Assembly (NCBI GenBank): GCA_965371855.1
Contig: CBDUZZ010000060.1
Location: forward strand, 1 to 30,144
Length of the DNA: 30,144 nt
Direction of reading: 5' to 3'
Source of the DNA: JAADEM01 sp965371855
GTDB lineage: Bacteria > Bacteroidota > Bacteroidia > Bacteroidales > Marinilabiliaceae
Shown here: positions 15,205 to 23,603 of the stretch, piece after piece
How positions within the stretch are numbered: position 1 is the stretch's first letter
How the letters are laid out: each line of letters opens with the position of its first letter
Notes under the pieces: generated by a model
What the model saw: the letters and a program-made list of their open reading frames with translations, nothing else
Told to the model about the DNA's origin: nothing
The model's database searches: none
Translations under genes and position numbers: made by a program

Positions 15205-15597
15205 TTATCTATCAGTTTTATGCTTGCTGTTTATGTATCTTTTAATGCCTCTTTTTAATAATTTCTCATTGAAATTAATTAGTAATCCTATTTCATAACC
15301 TCCAAGTTTCAGGTATGTTAGGATTTGAGCCTCATGTACATCTGTTAATGTCTCAACATGTTTTAATTCAACCACAATTTTGTTTTCAACCAGTATATCA
15401 ATTCTATATCCATGATCAAGTTTTATATCCTTGTAAATAATAGGCATTGGGACTTCTTTTTTAACGGATAATCCCGAGTTTTGAAGTTCATAAAACAGAC
15501 ACTCCTGATATGCCGATTCCAACAACCCCGGCCCTAACGCACGATGTACTTCGATTGCTTTGCCAATTATTATTTTAGTAATATCATTGTTTTTCAT
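15205..15597 (-). CDS. GxxExxY family protein
   Basis: The 130-residue protein has the name-giving motif as GLLESAY (Gly24, Glu27, Tyr30) within VHRALGPGLLESAYQ, followed by YRIDILVENKIVVELKHVE, a D-x-n-E-x-K pattern like the PD-(D/E)XK nuclease core. These are typical of the GxxExxY family, whose function is not established. It lies inside the efflux operon between two RND genes but has no obvious link to transport. Family ii repeats flank it on both sides, suggesting the gene and repeats arrived together. Confidence 0.9.
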   Translation of the reverse strand: MKNNDITKIIIGKAIEVHRALGPGLLESAYQECLFYELQNSGLSVKKEVPMPIIYKDIKLDHGYRIDILVENKIVVELKHVETLTDVHEAQILTYLKLGGYEIGLLINFNEKLLKRGIKRYINSKHKTDR

Positions 15598-15660
15598 CTT
15601 CTGATATTTTAGAATTATAATTTTAATACTTACTGCATAAAACCACTGATTAAACCTTAA

Positions 15661-15876
15661 AAGTTACACAGAGTTTCGCGGAGGAACACAGAGGTTCACA
15701 GAGTATTTTTGTTTTTCCCATATTATTAATTTTGTTTACATCTTATCATTTCTCTGCGCATCTCTGCGTAACCCTATCTTTCTATCTTCTCTGCGTATCT
15801 CTGCGTAACAGTATCTTTCCTATCTTATCTGCGTATCTCTGTGTAACCCTATCTTTCTATCTTCTCTGCATAACAG
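15661..15876. repeat. Family ii repeats with a 37-38-nt tandem array
   Basis: AAGTTACACAGAG... (15661-15706) is followed in inverted sense by about 3.4 tandem units of TCTCTGCGTATCTCTGCGTAAC plus a TATCTTTC spacer: 15751-15787, 15788-15825, 15826-15862 and a partial unit at 15863-15876. The array runs into the 3' end of the RND gene, whose last about 16 codons (CREDRKIGLHRDTQIR) and stop are repeat sequence. Confidence 0.75.
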
Positions 15877-18800
15877 AAGTCTAAAAAACAGCGGCAGCCA
15901 CACCACTATGGCAACCAGACTAAATACCAATCCACCAATAGCTCCCACTGCGAGTGAGAACCAGAAACCTTCATCTTTTCCATCAATCATAAAAGGTACT
16001 AACCCTAATGAGGTGGAGATGATAGTGAGCAGGATAGGTATTATTTTATGGTTATAACCTTTCAGGTATTGCCGTAATTTATTTCCCAAAGGCCTGTTCC
16101 GCCGGTTATTATTGAAATCGTTAATGATATATAGAGCTGAGTTTACAGTCAGCCCCGATAACAGAACCAATGAGGCATAACCTCCCTGGTCGAAGTTGAA
16201 TTTAAACAGGGCAAAGGTGAGAAATACTCCTATAAATGATAGTGGTATAGTAGCTATTACCGCCAATGGTTGTAAAAATGATTCAAGCAGTATGGCGCAA
16301 ATAAAATAAATAATCACCATAACGAGAAAGAGCAGTCCGTACTGTTTTTTTTCATCATGACGCCAATAATAGCCACCTCGTCCGTTTTCGGCAGAGAATC
16401 CTAATGGCAGGAATTTATTTATCTTTTCAATATTTTCTTTCAGTACTCTTGATGATAACTGATAATTACCGATATAATCATACGCGACACTCACTTTGTA
16501 TTGCTGGTTGGTTTTATTAATAGATCCGTCGATACGTTCTTTTACTATTGTGGCAACATTTTTTAAACGTAGTGCTTCTCCCTGTTGGCCGATAACAGGA
16601 TAGTTCATCACATTCCATAGTTTTTTGTTTTTGTCATTGACAGGGCGCAATACTACCGGCAAAAACTCTTTACCGTGAGATACAGTACCCGCCTTAACAT
16701 CTTTTTGCGTTAACTGGCTGAGTTTACGATACAGATAACCAATTGACGTGCCGCTATATGCCAGTTGTCGTGAATTTACATCTGCGATGAATTCGTATCT
16801 CGGCTTATTTCTGTATGAGTTGCCACCGGTAGTGATAAATGCCTCTTTAACACGTCCGAGCTTAAGTATTTCTGTTTTCAGATACCGGGCATGTTTCATC
16901 AACTCATCAAAATTGTAACCATACAATGCTATTGAAGAGTTATGATAACCACTGTAAAGTTTATTGCTAAACCCACGTCCTACACCGTAAACCTGGGTGT
17001 CGGCACCACCGGTCTGAGTAGCTCTGGTTACAAGTAATTGTTTCAGGTGATATGGAAAGGAGCTGTTTTCAGCATCCTTTTTAAAATAGATATTAATTGT
17101 TGATCCTTCTATGCCGGTTACTCTTGATATGAAACGTTCTATCTCATCAAAACTTGCCAGATAGTTTTCTATGTCAAGAAAAACCTTGTTCATCTGTTCC
17201 AGTGTAGCACCGTTAGGCATACTTACCCTGACAGTTAGTTGTGTGCGTTGGTTATCCCAGTTGAAATCCTGTTCGGCCATATATGATGAGAAATAATAGA
17301 GACTACCTCCCAGTATCTTATTTACCCAGGGTTTTATTTCAGATGTGAAAGTACTGTTCCCCAAAGTTTTGTTGTACCACTGCTGGTAAGTTTTTAACTC
17401 TTCTTCAGTGGTACGTTCATCACCAAGCCTGTCGGGCAATAAGAAAAACGGTAATCCAAACCCCCAGATAGCAACTACAATAAATATCCACTTATAGCGA
17501 TACCCAAAATTTATAAAACGTTCATATCTTTGGGTGATTCTAACCACTCTTCTGTTTCTTTTAATAGCCTTTCTGCCACTTCTAATTTTTAAAGGAATTT
17601 TATCCATTAAAGCAGGGATAAAAAACAGGGCAATAAAAAGAGATACCGCAAGGTTGATGATTATCACAAGTGCGAAATCAGAAAGGTTCACTCTCTGTTG
17701 CTCATTTAGGAAGAAAATGATTGAGAGAGCCCCCATAGATGTAAGCGTAGCTGCCAGTATTGCAACAAAAACTTTATTGTTGTTATGATACCGGATGTGG
17801 TCGGCCATAATAATAGTGTTATCAATAATGATACCGAGTGATACGGTAATACCGGCGAGAGAGTAGAGATGTATATCAATGTCAAACCAGTAGTAAAAGA
17901 TTACTGCAATAGCAAGATTGGCAATCAGGCTTACTCCTATAATAGTAAGATAACGCCACTGACGGCTAATGACAAGAACGAAAAGAAGAAGGATGATAAT
18001 GGCCATGCCGGAGCGTGTTAATATCTTGCCTGTTTCTTCTTTTAATCGTTCCGATACGTCATAGTTTAACAGTAACGAGAAGTTCTTCGGGAATCCGGTT
18101 TTCAGTCTCTCAATCTCCTTTTTAACTCCATCGGCAACGTTTATCTGATTGGCTCCTTTACTTGTGTATATCCTAAGGTAGATAGTGTTCAGACCGTTAA
18201 TGCGGAAATATGAATATGGCTTTTGCTCTTTAAGGTGTGCATTCACAAGGTCGGTTAGTCGTAAAATACGTCCGTTACGGTTTGCGATAGTTATCTTATT
18301 CCAGTCGAGAGAATCATTCGGCTGACCATAAAAAGAGATAAATAGGCGAGCGGTATCACTATGCTGTACGAAAGTACCACTACCGAGTTCACTATGTGAT
18401 TGATGACGTGCGATTGCTCTTTTAATATCGTATACAGATACTTTGAATGTTTGAAGTTTGTCGGGATCGTAACTTAATTCCCACTCTAATGGGGTGGCTC
18501 CGGAGACCTCTACCAAATCAACCTGATTAAGTGTTCCTAATGCCGGTACTATATGGTCATTTGCATACTGCTGAAGCGATAGTGAAGAGCCTTCTCCATT
18601 AAGTGTATAGGTCATTAACAGTTGCCTGTCGCCGCTGTTACCACTATTAGAACTAACACCCGGTCGGTTAACTCCCTCAGGTAATCTTGAATATATATGC
18701 CGTAACAGAGAGCCGGCTTCAAAGCGAACAGCATCCATATCAGTTCCTTTTTTAAACTGAAGGCTAATATCTCCTCTTCCTTTCGATGATGAGGATTCTA

Positions 18801-19017
18801 TTTTCGTTAACCCTTTCATTGAGGATAATACTCCCTCTAACGGAGAGGTAACCTCTTTTTCAACAATCTCGGCAGAGATGCCCGGCCAGGAAAAAGAGAC
18901 ATATAAATTATTGTTCTCGCGTGCAGGATTTAACTGTACACTTAAAAACGATATCAGACTTAAACCGATTATCGTGAGAACTAAAAATATTGTGTTTATG
19001 GAGAAAGTGTTTTTCAT
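15820..19017 (-). CDS. RND-family efflux permease (second of two)
   Basis: The 1065-residue protein has the N-terminal helix, the porter entry (VQLNPARENNNLYVSFSWPG), a helix-4 motif SLGIIIDNTIIMADHI and a C-terminal helix bundle with IIPILLTIISTSLGLVPF, as in AcrB-type pumps. It is divergent from the permease at 11965, so the two are partners rather than recent duplicates. Upstream on the same strand is the membrane-fusion protein at 19686, with a four-helix-bundle gene between. The C-terminal tail of about 16 residues is encoded by a tandem repeat and is unlikely to be ancestral. Confidence 0.92.
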   Translation of the reverse strand: MKNTFSINTIFLVLTIIGLSLISFLSVQLNPARENNNLYVSFSWPGISAEIVEKEVTSPLEGVLSSMKGLTKIESSSSKGRGDISLQFKKGTDMDAVRFEAGSLLRHIYSRLPEGVNRPGVSSNSGNSGDRQLLMTYTLNGEGSSLSLQQYANDHIVPALGTLNQVDLVEVSGATPLEWELSYDPDKLQTFKVSVYDIKRAIARHQSHSELGSGTFVQHSDTARLFISFYGQPNDSLDWNKITIANRNGRILRLTDLVNAHLKEQKPYSYFRINGLNTIYLRIYTSKGANQINVADGVKKEIERLKTGFPKNFSLLLNYDVSERLKEETGKILTRSGMAIIILLLFVLVISRQWRYLTIIGVSLIANLAIAVIFYYWFDIDIHLYSLAGITVSLGIIIDNTIIMADHIRYHNNNKVFVAILAATLTSMGALSIIFFLNEQQRVNLSDFALVIIINLAVSLFIALFFIPALMDKIPLKIRSGRKAIKRNRRVVRITQRYERFINFGYRYKWIFIVVAIWGFGLPFFLLPDRLGDERTTEEELKTYQQWYNKTLGNSTFTSEIKPWVNKILGGSLYYFSSYMAEQDFNWDNQRTQLTVRVSMPNGATLEQMNKVFLDIENYLASFDEIERFISRVTGIEGSTINIYFKKDAENSSFPYHLKQLLVTRATQTGGADTQVYGVGRGFSNKLYSGYHNSSIALYGYNFDELMKHARYLKTEILKLGRVKEAFITTGGNSYRNKPRYEFIADVNSRQLAYSGTSIGYLYRKLSQLTQKDVKAGTVSHGKEFLPVVLRPVNDKNKKLWNVMNYPVIGQQGEALRLKNVATIVKERIDGSINKTNQQYKVSVAYDYIGNYQLSSRVLKENIEKINKFLPLGFSAENGRGGYYWRHDEKKQYGLLFLVMVIIYFICAILLESFLQPLAVIATIPLSFIGVFLTFALFKFNFDQGGYASLVLLSGLTVNSALYIINDFNNNRRNRPLGNKLRQYLKGYNHKIIPILLTIISTSLGLVPFMIDGKDEGFWFSLAVGAIGGLVFSLVAIVVWLPLFFRLLLCREDRKIGLHRDTQIR

Positions 19018-19020
19018 TTT

Positions 19021-19178
19021 TCTTCTGTTTCTGGTTCCGAGTTCTTGGTTCCTTGTTCCGAGTTTCTGGTTCCGAGTTCCGAGTTTCGGGTTCCTAGTTT
19101 CTTAACCTTGAACCCGGAACTTTGAACCTTGAACCTTGAACCTTGAACTCTGAACCCGGAACTTGAAACCTTGAATTC
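19021..19178. repeat. Family i repeat block, left flank of the four-helix-bundle gene
   Basis: Dense GGTTCCGAGTTC-type words followed by AACCTTGAACCCGGAAC words. A 31-nt stretch (19083-19113, starting GTTTCGGGTTCC) is repeated exactly and in the same orientation at 19593-19623 on the other side of the gene. Confidence 0.8.
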
Positions 19179-19568
19179 TCATTTATACTTTGTTCCTTTG
19201 AAATCGGAGTTTTTAAGATATCTCATGAGAGTTGCTAGTTTACTTCCTATAACTTCAACTTCCTGATATAGTTTCTCAAAAATCGTTTTGTCAATATAAT
19301 TACTGTCAAGAGCTCTATAAAGCTGTGATTTAACTTCACCAGATGAACCTTTAGAATATGACAGAAATTGAATAAATTCTCTATTGCCATCTCGCTCAAA
19401 ACCTTCGGCTATATTATCCATTATTGAACCCGATGATCTTCTTATCTGATCTTTAAGTCCAAAATCTTTAAAGAAATCCCCTTCACATGTAAGTCTGAAA
19501 ATTTTCTTATGCAATTCACGACTTAATTGCCAGGCATCAATGTCTTCAAATCGTTTAATAGTACTCAT
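19179..19568 (-). CDS. Four-helix-bundle protein (S23/IVS-encoded family)
   Basis: The 129-residue all-helical protein contains FEDIDAWQLSRELHKKIF (7-24), LKDQIRRSSGSIMDNIAEGFER (38-59) and FLSYSKGSSGEVKSQL (68-83), which are hallmarks of the four-helix-bundle family first found in intervening sequences of 23S rRNA and related to the Avd accessory protein of diversity-generating retroelements. No reverse transcriptase or rRNA is in the window. It interrupts the efflux operon between the fusion protein and an RND gene, and is bracketed by 31-nt perfect direct repeats within larger family i blocks, so it looks like an inserted unit. Function unknown. Confidence 0.9.
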   Translation of the reverse strand: MSTIKRFEDIDAWQLSRELHKKIFRLTCEGDFFKDFGLKDQIRRSSGSIMDNIAEGFERDGNREFIQFLSYSKGSSGEVKSQLYRALDSNYIDKTIFEKLYQEVEVIGSKLATLMRYLKNSDFKGTKYK

Positions 19569-19584
19569 GCTTTTTTCGTTTTAA

Positions 19585-19685
19585 TGTTTCTGGTTTCGGG
19601 TTCCTAGTTTCTTAACCTTGAACTTTGAACCTTGAACCCGGAACCTTGAACTCGAAACCCGGAACCTTGAACTCTGAACCTTGAA
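19585..19685. repeat. Family i repeat block, right flank of the four-helix-bundle gene
   Basis: Carries the second copy of the 31-nt direct repeat (19593-19623), then alternating AACCTTGAAC and CCCGGAACC words up to the stop codon of the membrane-fusion gene at 19686. Confidence 0.8.
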
Positions 19686-20765
19686 CTATTGAATTTCTAC
19701 AGGCGTCTCATGTGCCAGATTAAGGTTATTGCTCACAACCACTTCCTGTCCCGGTTTAAGGCTATTATCGGTAATGGTTACTTCTGACGAGTTTTCCAAC
19801 CCTATCTCTACATAAACCCATTTAGCAATGCCGTCTTCATTAATAAAAACTACTTTGCGGTTTTGGCGGTACAATACGGCTGTTTTGGGAATTATTATGC
19901 AGTTTGGCAATTCATTTTTCACAAGTACTTTTACATTCATACCGTCCATCATTTCGCTATCAGGGTTGTTTACCTCTGCCTGAATAGTAATCATTCCGTG
20001 TTCGTCGATGGTAGGGTTTATGGCCGTTACAATACCTTTATATGAGCTGTTTTGCAGTGCGAAGGGTATAATCTCAACAGGCTGACCTTTTTTTATCTGG
20101 TTTATCTCACCTTCTAATATTGGAAACTCAACAAGTAATATTTTGTTATTTATCACTTCACAACATTTTTTGTATTGTGATGATGGATTGTTAGTCTGCG
20201 CTTCAAGATTAGCTATTAAACCACTAATTGGAGCAACAACTCTGGTGTTGGCATAGTTACGTTTTGCTTCATTCAGGTTGCTGAGAGCCTGATTATAACC
20301 ACTACGTATTTTAGCCATTTTTAATATATTGGGCGGAATCTTTGCTGTGTCGGTAATAGCATAGCCGTAGCCTAACAGTTGATCTTCAAGGTCGATACGG
20401 GCTTTTTCATACTGGTTACGACTATCTTCTAATTGTTTTTTATACTTAGAAGGGTCTACCTTTGCCAACAGTTCTCCTTTACGTACCTGCTGCCCGTTTC
20501 TCACTTTCAGAGCAGTTATCTGTTCCTGAACCAGAAAAGGCACTACCGCTTTCTCTTTTGCCATTAGTTTACCGTTGCTGATTAGTTCACGGGCAAAGAT
20601 TCCTTTTCGAACTTTCTCAACCGATACTTTAACAGTCTGTTTCTCAACGTAGGACTTTTTGGCAATGTCCTCTTCGCTCTCTTTCTCTTTTGATTTGTTG
20701 GTGCAGCCCGAAAGTATTGATGCTGCTATGGCAACTGTAAAAATGAAATGCACTGTTTGTTTCAT
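19686..20765 (-). CDS. RND membrane-fusion (periplasmic adaptor) lipoprotein
   Basis: The 359-residue product has a lipobox ILSGC (Cys21), a split barrel-sandwich/lipoyl hybrid with QVRKGELLAKVDPSKYKKQLE (93-113), a helical hairpin (about 107-185), ANTRVVAPISGLIANLEAQ returning to the lipoyl domain, and a beta-barrel plus membrane-proximal region with IIIPKTAVLYRQNRKVVFI. This is the HlyD/AcrA-like adaptor linking the RND permeases at 15820 and 11965 to a TolC-type channel, probably the one at 4348. It is first in the operon and has a promoter-like box 27 nt upstream. Confidence 0.92.
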   Translation of the reverse strand: MKQTVHFIFTVAIAASILSGCTNKSKEKESEEDIAKKSYVEKQTVKVSVEKVRKGIFARELISNGKLMAKEKAVVPFLVQEQITALKVRNGQQVRKGELLAKVDPSKYKKQLEDSRNQYEKARIDLEDQLLGYGYAITDTAKIPPNILKMAKIRSGYNQALSNLNEAKRNYANTRVVAPISGLIANLEAQTNNPSSQYKKCCEVINNKILLVEFPILEGEINQIKKGQPVEIIPFALQNSSYKGIVTAINPTIDEHGMITIQAEVNNPDSEMMDGMNVKVLVKNELPNCIIIPKTAVLYRQNRKVVFINEDGIAKWVYVEIGLENSSEVTITDNSLKPGQEVVVSNNLNLAHETPVEIQ

Positions 20766-20791
20766 CTGTTTAGGTTAATGAGTTAATAATT

Positions 20792-20823
20792 CAAATATAT
20801 ATAAATTTCATTAGTGTAGAAAC
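20792..20823 (-). promoter_or_regulatory. Candidate promoter of the efflux operon
   Basis: On the minus strand TATATTTG (complement of 20792-20799) matches TAnnTTTG exactly. GTTT stands 20 nt upstream where a -33 TTTG is expected, so the distal element is imperfect. Confidence 0.5.
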
Positions 20824-20850
20824 TACATTATTAGTTTGTTTTGAGGTTTT

Positions 20851-21046
20851 GTTACACAGAGGTTCGCTGAGAAAACAGAGATACACTGAGTTTTTTTGTT
20901 TTTCTCTGCGTTACTCTGCGGTTCTTCGCGTGTCTATGCGTTACTGCTTTTGTTACATAGAGGTTCGCTGAGTAAACAGAAATACACTGAGATTTTTTCT
21001 CTACGTCACTCTGCTGCTCTTTATGTGGCTTTGCGTTATAGCTTTT
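20851..21046. repeat. Two tandem ~100-nt palindromic family ii units
   Basis: Units 20851-20951 and 20952-21046 each start GTTACANAGAGGTTCGCTGAG and end with inverted words (CTCTGCGTTACTCTGC, TATGCGTTACTGC), so each can fold into a long imperfect hairpin. They lie upstream of the efflux operon. Confidence 0.75.
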
Positions 21047-21321
21047 GTATCGCAAAGGACGCAAAGAGATTATTATACTGCTACCACCCCCCTCTAACTC
21101 TCCCTGAATGAAAGAGGAGAACTACGATATTTATGCTTATCGGCTATTTATTGTCAGCAGGAGTGTCGATAACTGTGAACCATTCACTACCTATAAATCG
21201 GCATTTCGTTATCGCTTGGTTAGTCACAGATCTTAACTTAACTGGATGAAGAGAATTAGTTAGTTATGTATGGATATTAAGGTGCGGATTGTAAATTCGC
21301 GCAAGAGAGGCGAGAAACCAA
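21047..21321. other. Non-coding spacer between efflux operon and cassette C
   Basis: I see no gene. The left end keeps a CGCAAAGGACGCAAAGAG piece, and near 21282-21303 GCGGATT/AATTCGC forms a short hairpin. The rest has no structure that I can name. Confidence 0.4.
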
Positions 21322-21930
21322 TTAATGGTATTCTGAATCATTGAGATTATGAATACTCTTGAAGTAGTAATCAATAATATCTATTGACATATGATCAATT
21401 AACAGTAAACCAAAAGCATCCTTTCTATTCTTAATACAAAAAACAAGAGGATGATGATTATTCTTCATTAAATCTAAACCATATTTATTGTTAAAAATGT
21501 GATAGCCATCTTTTATTATATAACAAGAACTGATGTGCATAAATCGTTCTTTTGCAAATCTTAGGTTTGAAACATTTGTAACAAGAATAATAGGTTTTAA
21601 ATCATATTTAATGAAAAAAGACTTTAGTGAATTATATGTTTTTATATTGCATTCATGGCAATTCAAATCTGAGAACCTTATTATTACATCAATATCGCTA
21701 TTGCTTAATAGTGTATCTAATGGATATTTATCATCATTCATTACATTATAAACTATAACCGGACATGTTTCAGCATCTACAAAAAACAATGAATTATTTA
21801 AGATGATTTTTTCTTCTTTAAAAATCGTTTCATTTTGTTGAATATACTTCCTTATCTGATAATTGCACAGATTATACATAGTTAAAACCAGTAATAACCC
21901 GGTTATTACAAAAGCTATTTTTTTAAACAT
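21322..21930 (-). CDS. Membrane-anchored CxxC protein (cassette C)
   Basis: The 202-residue protein has an N-terminal membrane segment (4-20) and, after a strand (DVIIRFSD), LNCHECNIKTYN with Cys91-x-x-Cys94, then KPIILVTNVSN and a later HPLVFCIKN strand, in the order expected of a thioredoxin-like fold. I cannot assign a named family. Its start lies 16 nt inside the end of the propeller gene, in a different frame, implying coupled translation. It is in the same place as the CxxC proteins at 9103 and 27999 but shares little sequence with them. Confidence 0.6.
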   Translation of the reverse strand: MFKKIAFVITGLLLVLTMYNLCNYQIRKYIQQNETIFKEEKIILNNSLFFVDAETCPVIVYNVMNDDKYPLDTLLSNSDIDVIIRFSDLNCHECNIKTYNSLKSFFIKYDLKPIILVTNVSNLRFAKERFMHISSCYIIKDGYHIFNNKYGLDLMKNNHHPLVFCIKNRKDAFGLLLIDHMSIDIIDYYFKSIHNLNDSEYH

Positions 21931-23039
21931 GTTTCTAAAATATAATAGTTATCTGTTTCATTCAATAATTCCATATTTATATCTTTATCGATTTTTTTTA
22001 TTATTCTTATATCTCGTTTATTAGATGGTGACAATGCACTATAAAAAATTTCATGCTGAGAATTGATAATATGAGGATATTCATTCAACAACTGAAATTT
22101 GAACAATATTGACTTTTCCCTAATCATATCATATACAACTGTAAAACTTTCATCATCATATACACTATTAAACATTAATTTGTTATTAGAAAACTTTAGG
22201 TTATGTATTCCCGGAATCCAATCACGCTCCTTCATAATTTTCCCATTCATTCTAATACTATTTTTCTTTGACAACTTATTAATATCAAGGAATTGTTCAT
22301 CTCCGAAATCAATATATAACAAAGGTTTTATACCTAATTCATTTACTTCATATATATATTGATCATACATTTCATAGTAGCATAGTTTATTATTCATCAT
22401 AAACAATTCCCCTTGACTTAATGGTGTTTGTGTTGTTATCCATTTTGGCACGAACTTACTCTTTGCTATCACCTTATTTTTCTTTATGTTATAAACTACA
22501 ACACGATGGATATTAAACAGACTACGAAATACTATTATATTGTCAGATAGGAATTTAAAAGAGTGAACAGCATTATAAGGTAATTTTTTAAAAGATATAG
22601 CACCTAAAAAAGTGTTGTCTAATGAATACTCAAGTAATCTTTTTCTTCTGTTATCCAGTATATAAAAGCCAGTAGAATCTGAATTTAAATTGAAGTCAGC
22701 TATATGAATATATTCATTTGGGCCTCTTCCTGCCTGATTCAATTTACGTACAAGATATCCATTTTCATCAAATTGTGATATTGTTTTTGATTTAGTATCC
22801 AATACGAGATAGTTATTATTGGTAACTAATACTTTGCTAATTCCTCTTAAATATGCATTTTCCTTCGACTCTAATTTGACAAGTTTTTTATATGACATTA
22901 TCGCATCTTTGCTCTTTTCAAATTTAAACTTTGAGAAGTCTACTGTGATTTTCTTTACAATAATTTTTTTATTCTCATTATTTGTACATGAATACTGTGT
23001 AATACACAGTATAAGAATAATACTAACATATTTTTTCAT
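21915..23039 (-). CDS. Six-bladed beta-propeller lipoprotein (cassette C)
   Basis: The 374-residue product has a lipoprotein-type signal (Cys18), KLVKLES (52-58) where others have EFIPLET, and GRGPNEY (104-110), then blade strands such as FYILDNRRKRLLEYSLD. Spacing of these marks is the same as in the propellers at 38 and 9693, so all belong to one BF3164-like family. It follows a Cys-rich peptide gene and overlaps a CxxC gene. Probably anchored in a membrane facing the periplasm or outside; ligand unknown. Confidence 0.83.
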   Translation of the reverse strand: MKKYVSIILILCITQYSCTNNENKKIIVKKITVDFSKFKFEKSKDAIMSYKKLVKLESKENAYLRGISKVLVTNNNYLVLDTKSKTISQFDENGYLVRKLNQAGRGPNEYIHIADFNLNSDSTGFYILDNRRKRLLEYSLDNTFLGAISFKKLPYNAVHSFKFLSDNIIVFRSLFNIHRVVVYNIKKNKVIAKSKFVPKWITTQTPLSQGELFMMNNKLCYYEMYDQYIYEVNELGIKPLLYIDFGDEQFLDINKLSKKNSIRMNGKIMKERDWIPGIHNLKFSNNKLMFNSVYDDESFTVVYDMIREKSILFKFQLLNEYPHIINSQHEIFYSALSPSNKRDIRIIKKIDKDINMELLNETDNYYILETCLKK

Positions 23040-23053
23040 TAAATCATTTTTTT

Positions 23054-23105
23054 AAGGCCATCCCAGATAGCAAATATTTATAAATAGACTATCTGAAAAG
23101 GCCTT
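23054..23105 (-). promoter_or_regulatory. Two-step stem-loop between peptide C and its propeller
   Basis: AAGGCC (23054-23059) pairs with GGCCTT (23100-23105). Inside a 4x4 internal loop, CAGATAG (23064-23070) pairs with CTATCTG (23089-23095) around an 18-nt AT-rich loop. No U-run follows on the minus strand. It is the counterpart of the hairpins at 643, 10853 and 29646. Confidence 0.7.
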
Positions 23106-23127
23106 TGTGTTAACTGTTTTATATATA

Positions 23128-23454
23128 TCAAATTCCATACGGGTGACCTAAGCCACAATCATCAAAAATCACATCACAGTAATCCGTTGTACAGCCGGAA
23201 TATTCACAGTCAGACCACATATCCCAAGGGGGTATATCGAAATAGCAATAGCCACCTATCCATGTATAACATTGTCCAATGCCGCCTGAAGAGCATGTAA
23301 TTATCACCTCTTCAAGGTCATAACCAAGTGCCTGTTGTAAAGAAGCAAGATTTAAATTGCTAAGAACATCCGGTTTGTTTGCTAATAGTGATATGTTAAA
23401 CAAAACAGTTCCTGATACAAACATACTGAATATTACTAATTTTACTTTTTTCAT
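23128..23454 (-). CDS. Cys-rich secreted peptide precursor (cassette C), paralog of peptide A
   Basis: The 108-residue product starts at ATG 23452-23454. The leader MKKVKL...SNLNLxSLQ (1-40) matches peptide A at about 26 of 40 positions. The core after QALG (41-44) is unrelated to peptide A and holds seven Cys (54, 62, 70, 83, 88, 93, 100) plus Gly, Trp and Asp clusters. Residues 6-24 are the hydrophobic export signal. An earlier in-frame ATG exists at 23509-23511, but the leader DNA is not frame-conserved with peptide A. An odd Cys number suggests an intermolecular bond or a modified residue. Function unknown. Confidence 0.75.
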   Translation of the reverse strand: MKKVKLVIFSMFVSGTVLFNISLLANKPDVLSNLNLASLQQALGYDLEEVIITCSSGGIGQCYTWIGGYCYFDIPPWDMWSDCEYSGCTTDYCDVIFDDCGLGHPYGI

Positions 23455-23498
23455 AGTTGAAATTCTAATGTTAAAATAATATTTTACTAAAACTTTTT

Positions 23499-23518
23499 GC
23501 CGGAAAAACACTTCCGGC
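23499..23518 (-). promoter_or_regulatory. Conserved hairpin in the 5' leader of peptide C
   Basis: GCCGGAA/TTCCGGC, a 7-bp stem with a 6-nt loop, at the same place as 1026-1045 in front of peptide A. Confidence 0.5.
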
Positions 23519-23590
23519 TCCCGCTCTGTACACCAATTATCAAATGATGATTTTTCTGTGGTGCCATTAAAACAGGTGGGTAATTTATAT

Positions 23591-23598
23591 TATCTTTG
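23591..23598 (+). promoter_or_regulatory. -7 element for the putative small RNA, copy C
   Basis: TATCTTTG, identical in sequence and context to 1135-1142. No clear -33 box. Confidence 0.5.
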
Positions 23599-23603
23599 TC
23601 ACA

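Noticed and set aside
15751..15876. CRISPR array
   Set aside because: Units are directly adjacent with near-identical spacers and no cas genes; it is a plain tandem repeat.
19021..19178. CRISPR or satellite array in the family i block
   Set aside because: Words occur in both orientations at irregular spacing and recur in many intergenic places; it is an interspersed repeat.
19179..19568. Avd accessory protein of a diversity-generating retroelement
   Set aside because: No reverse transcriptase, template repeat or variable repeat is near, so only the general four-helix-bundle family is supported.
21915..21930. Programmed frameshift at the A-run in the propeller/CxxC overlap
   Set aside because: The second gene has its own ATG in the overlap, and coupling explains the arrangement without frameshifting.
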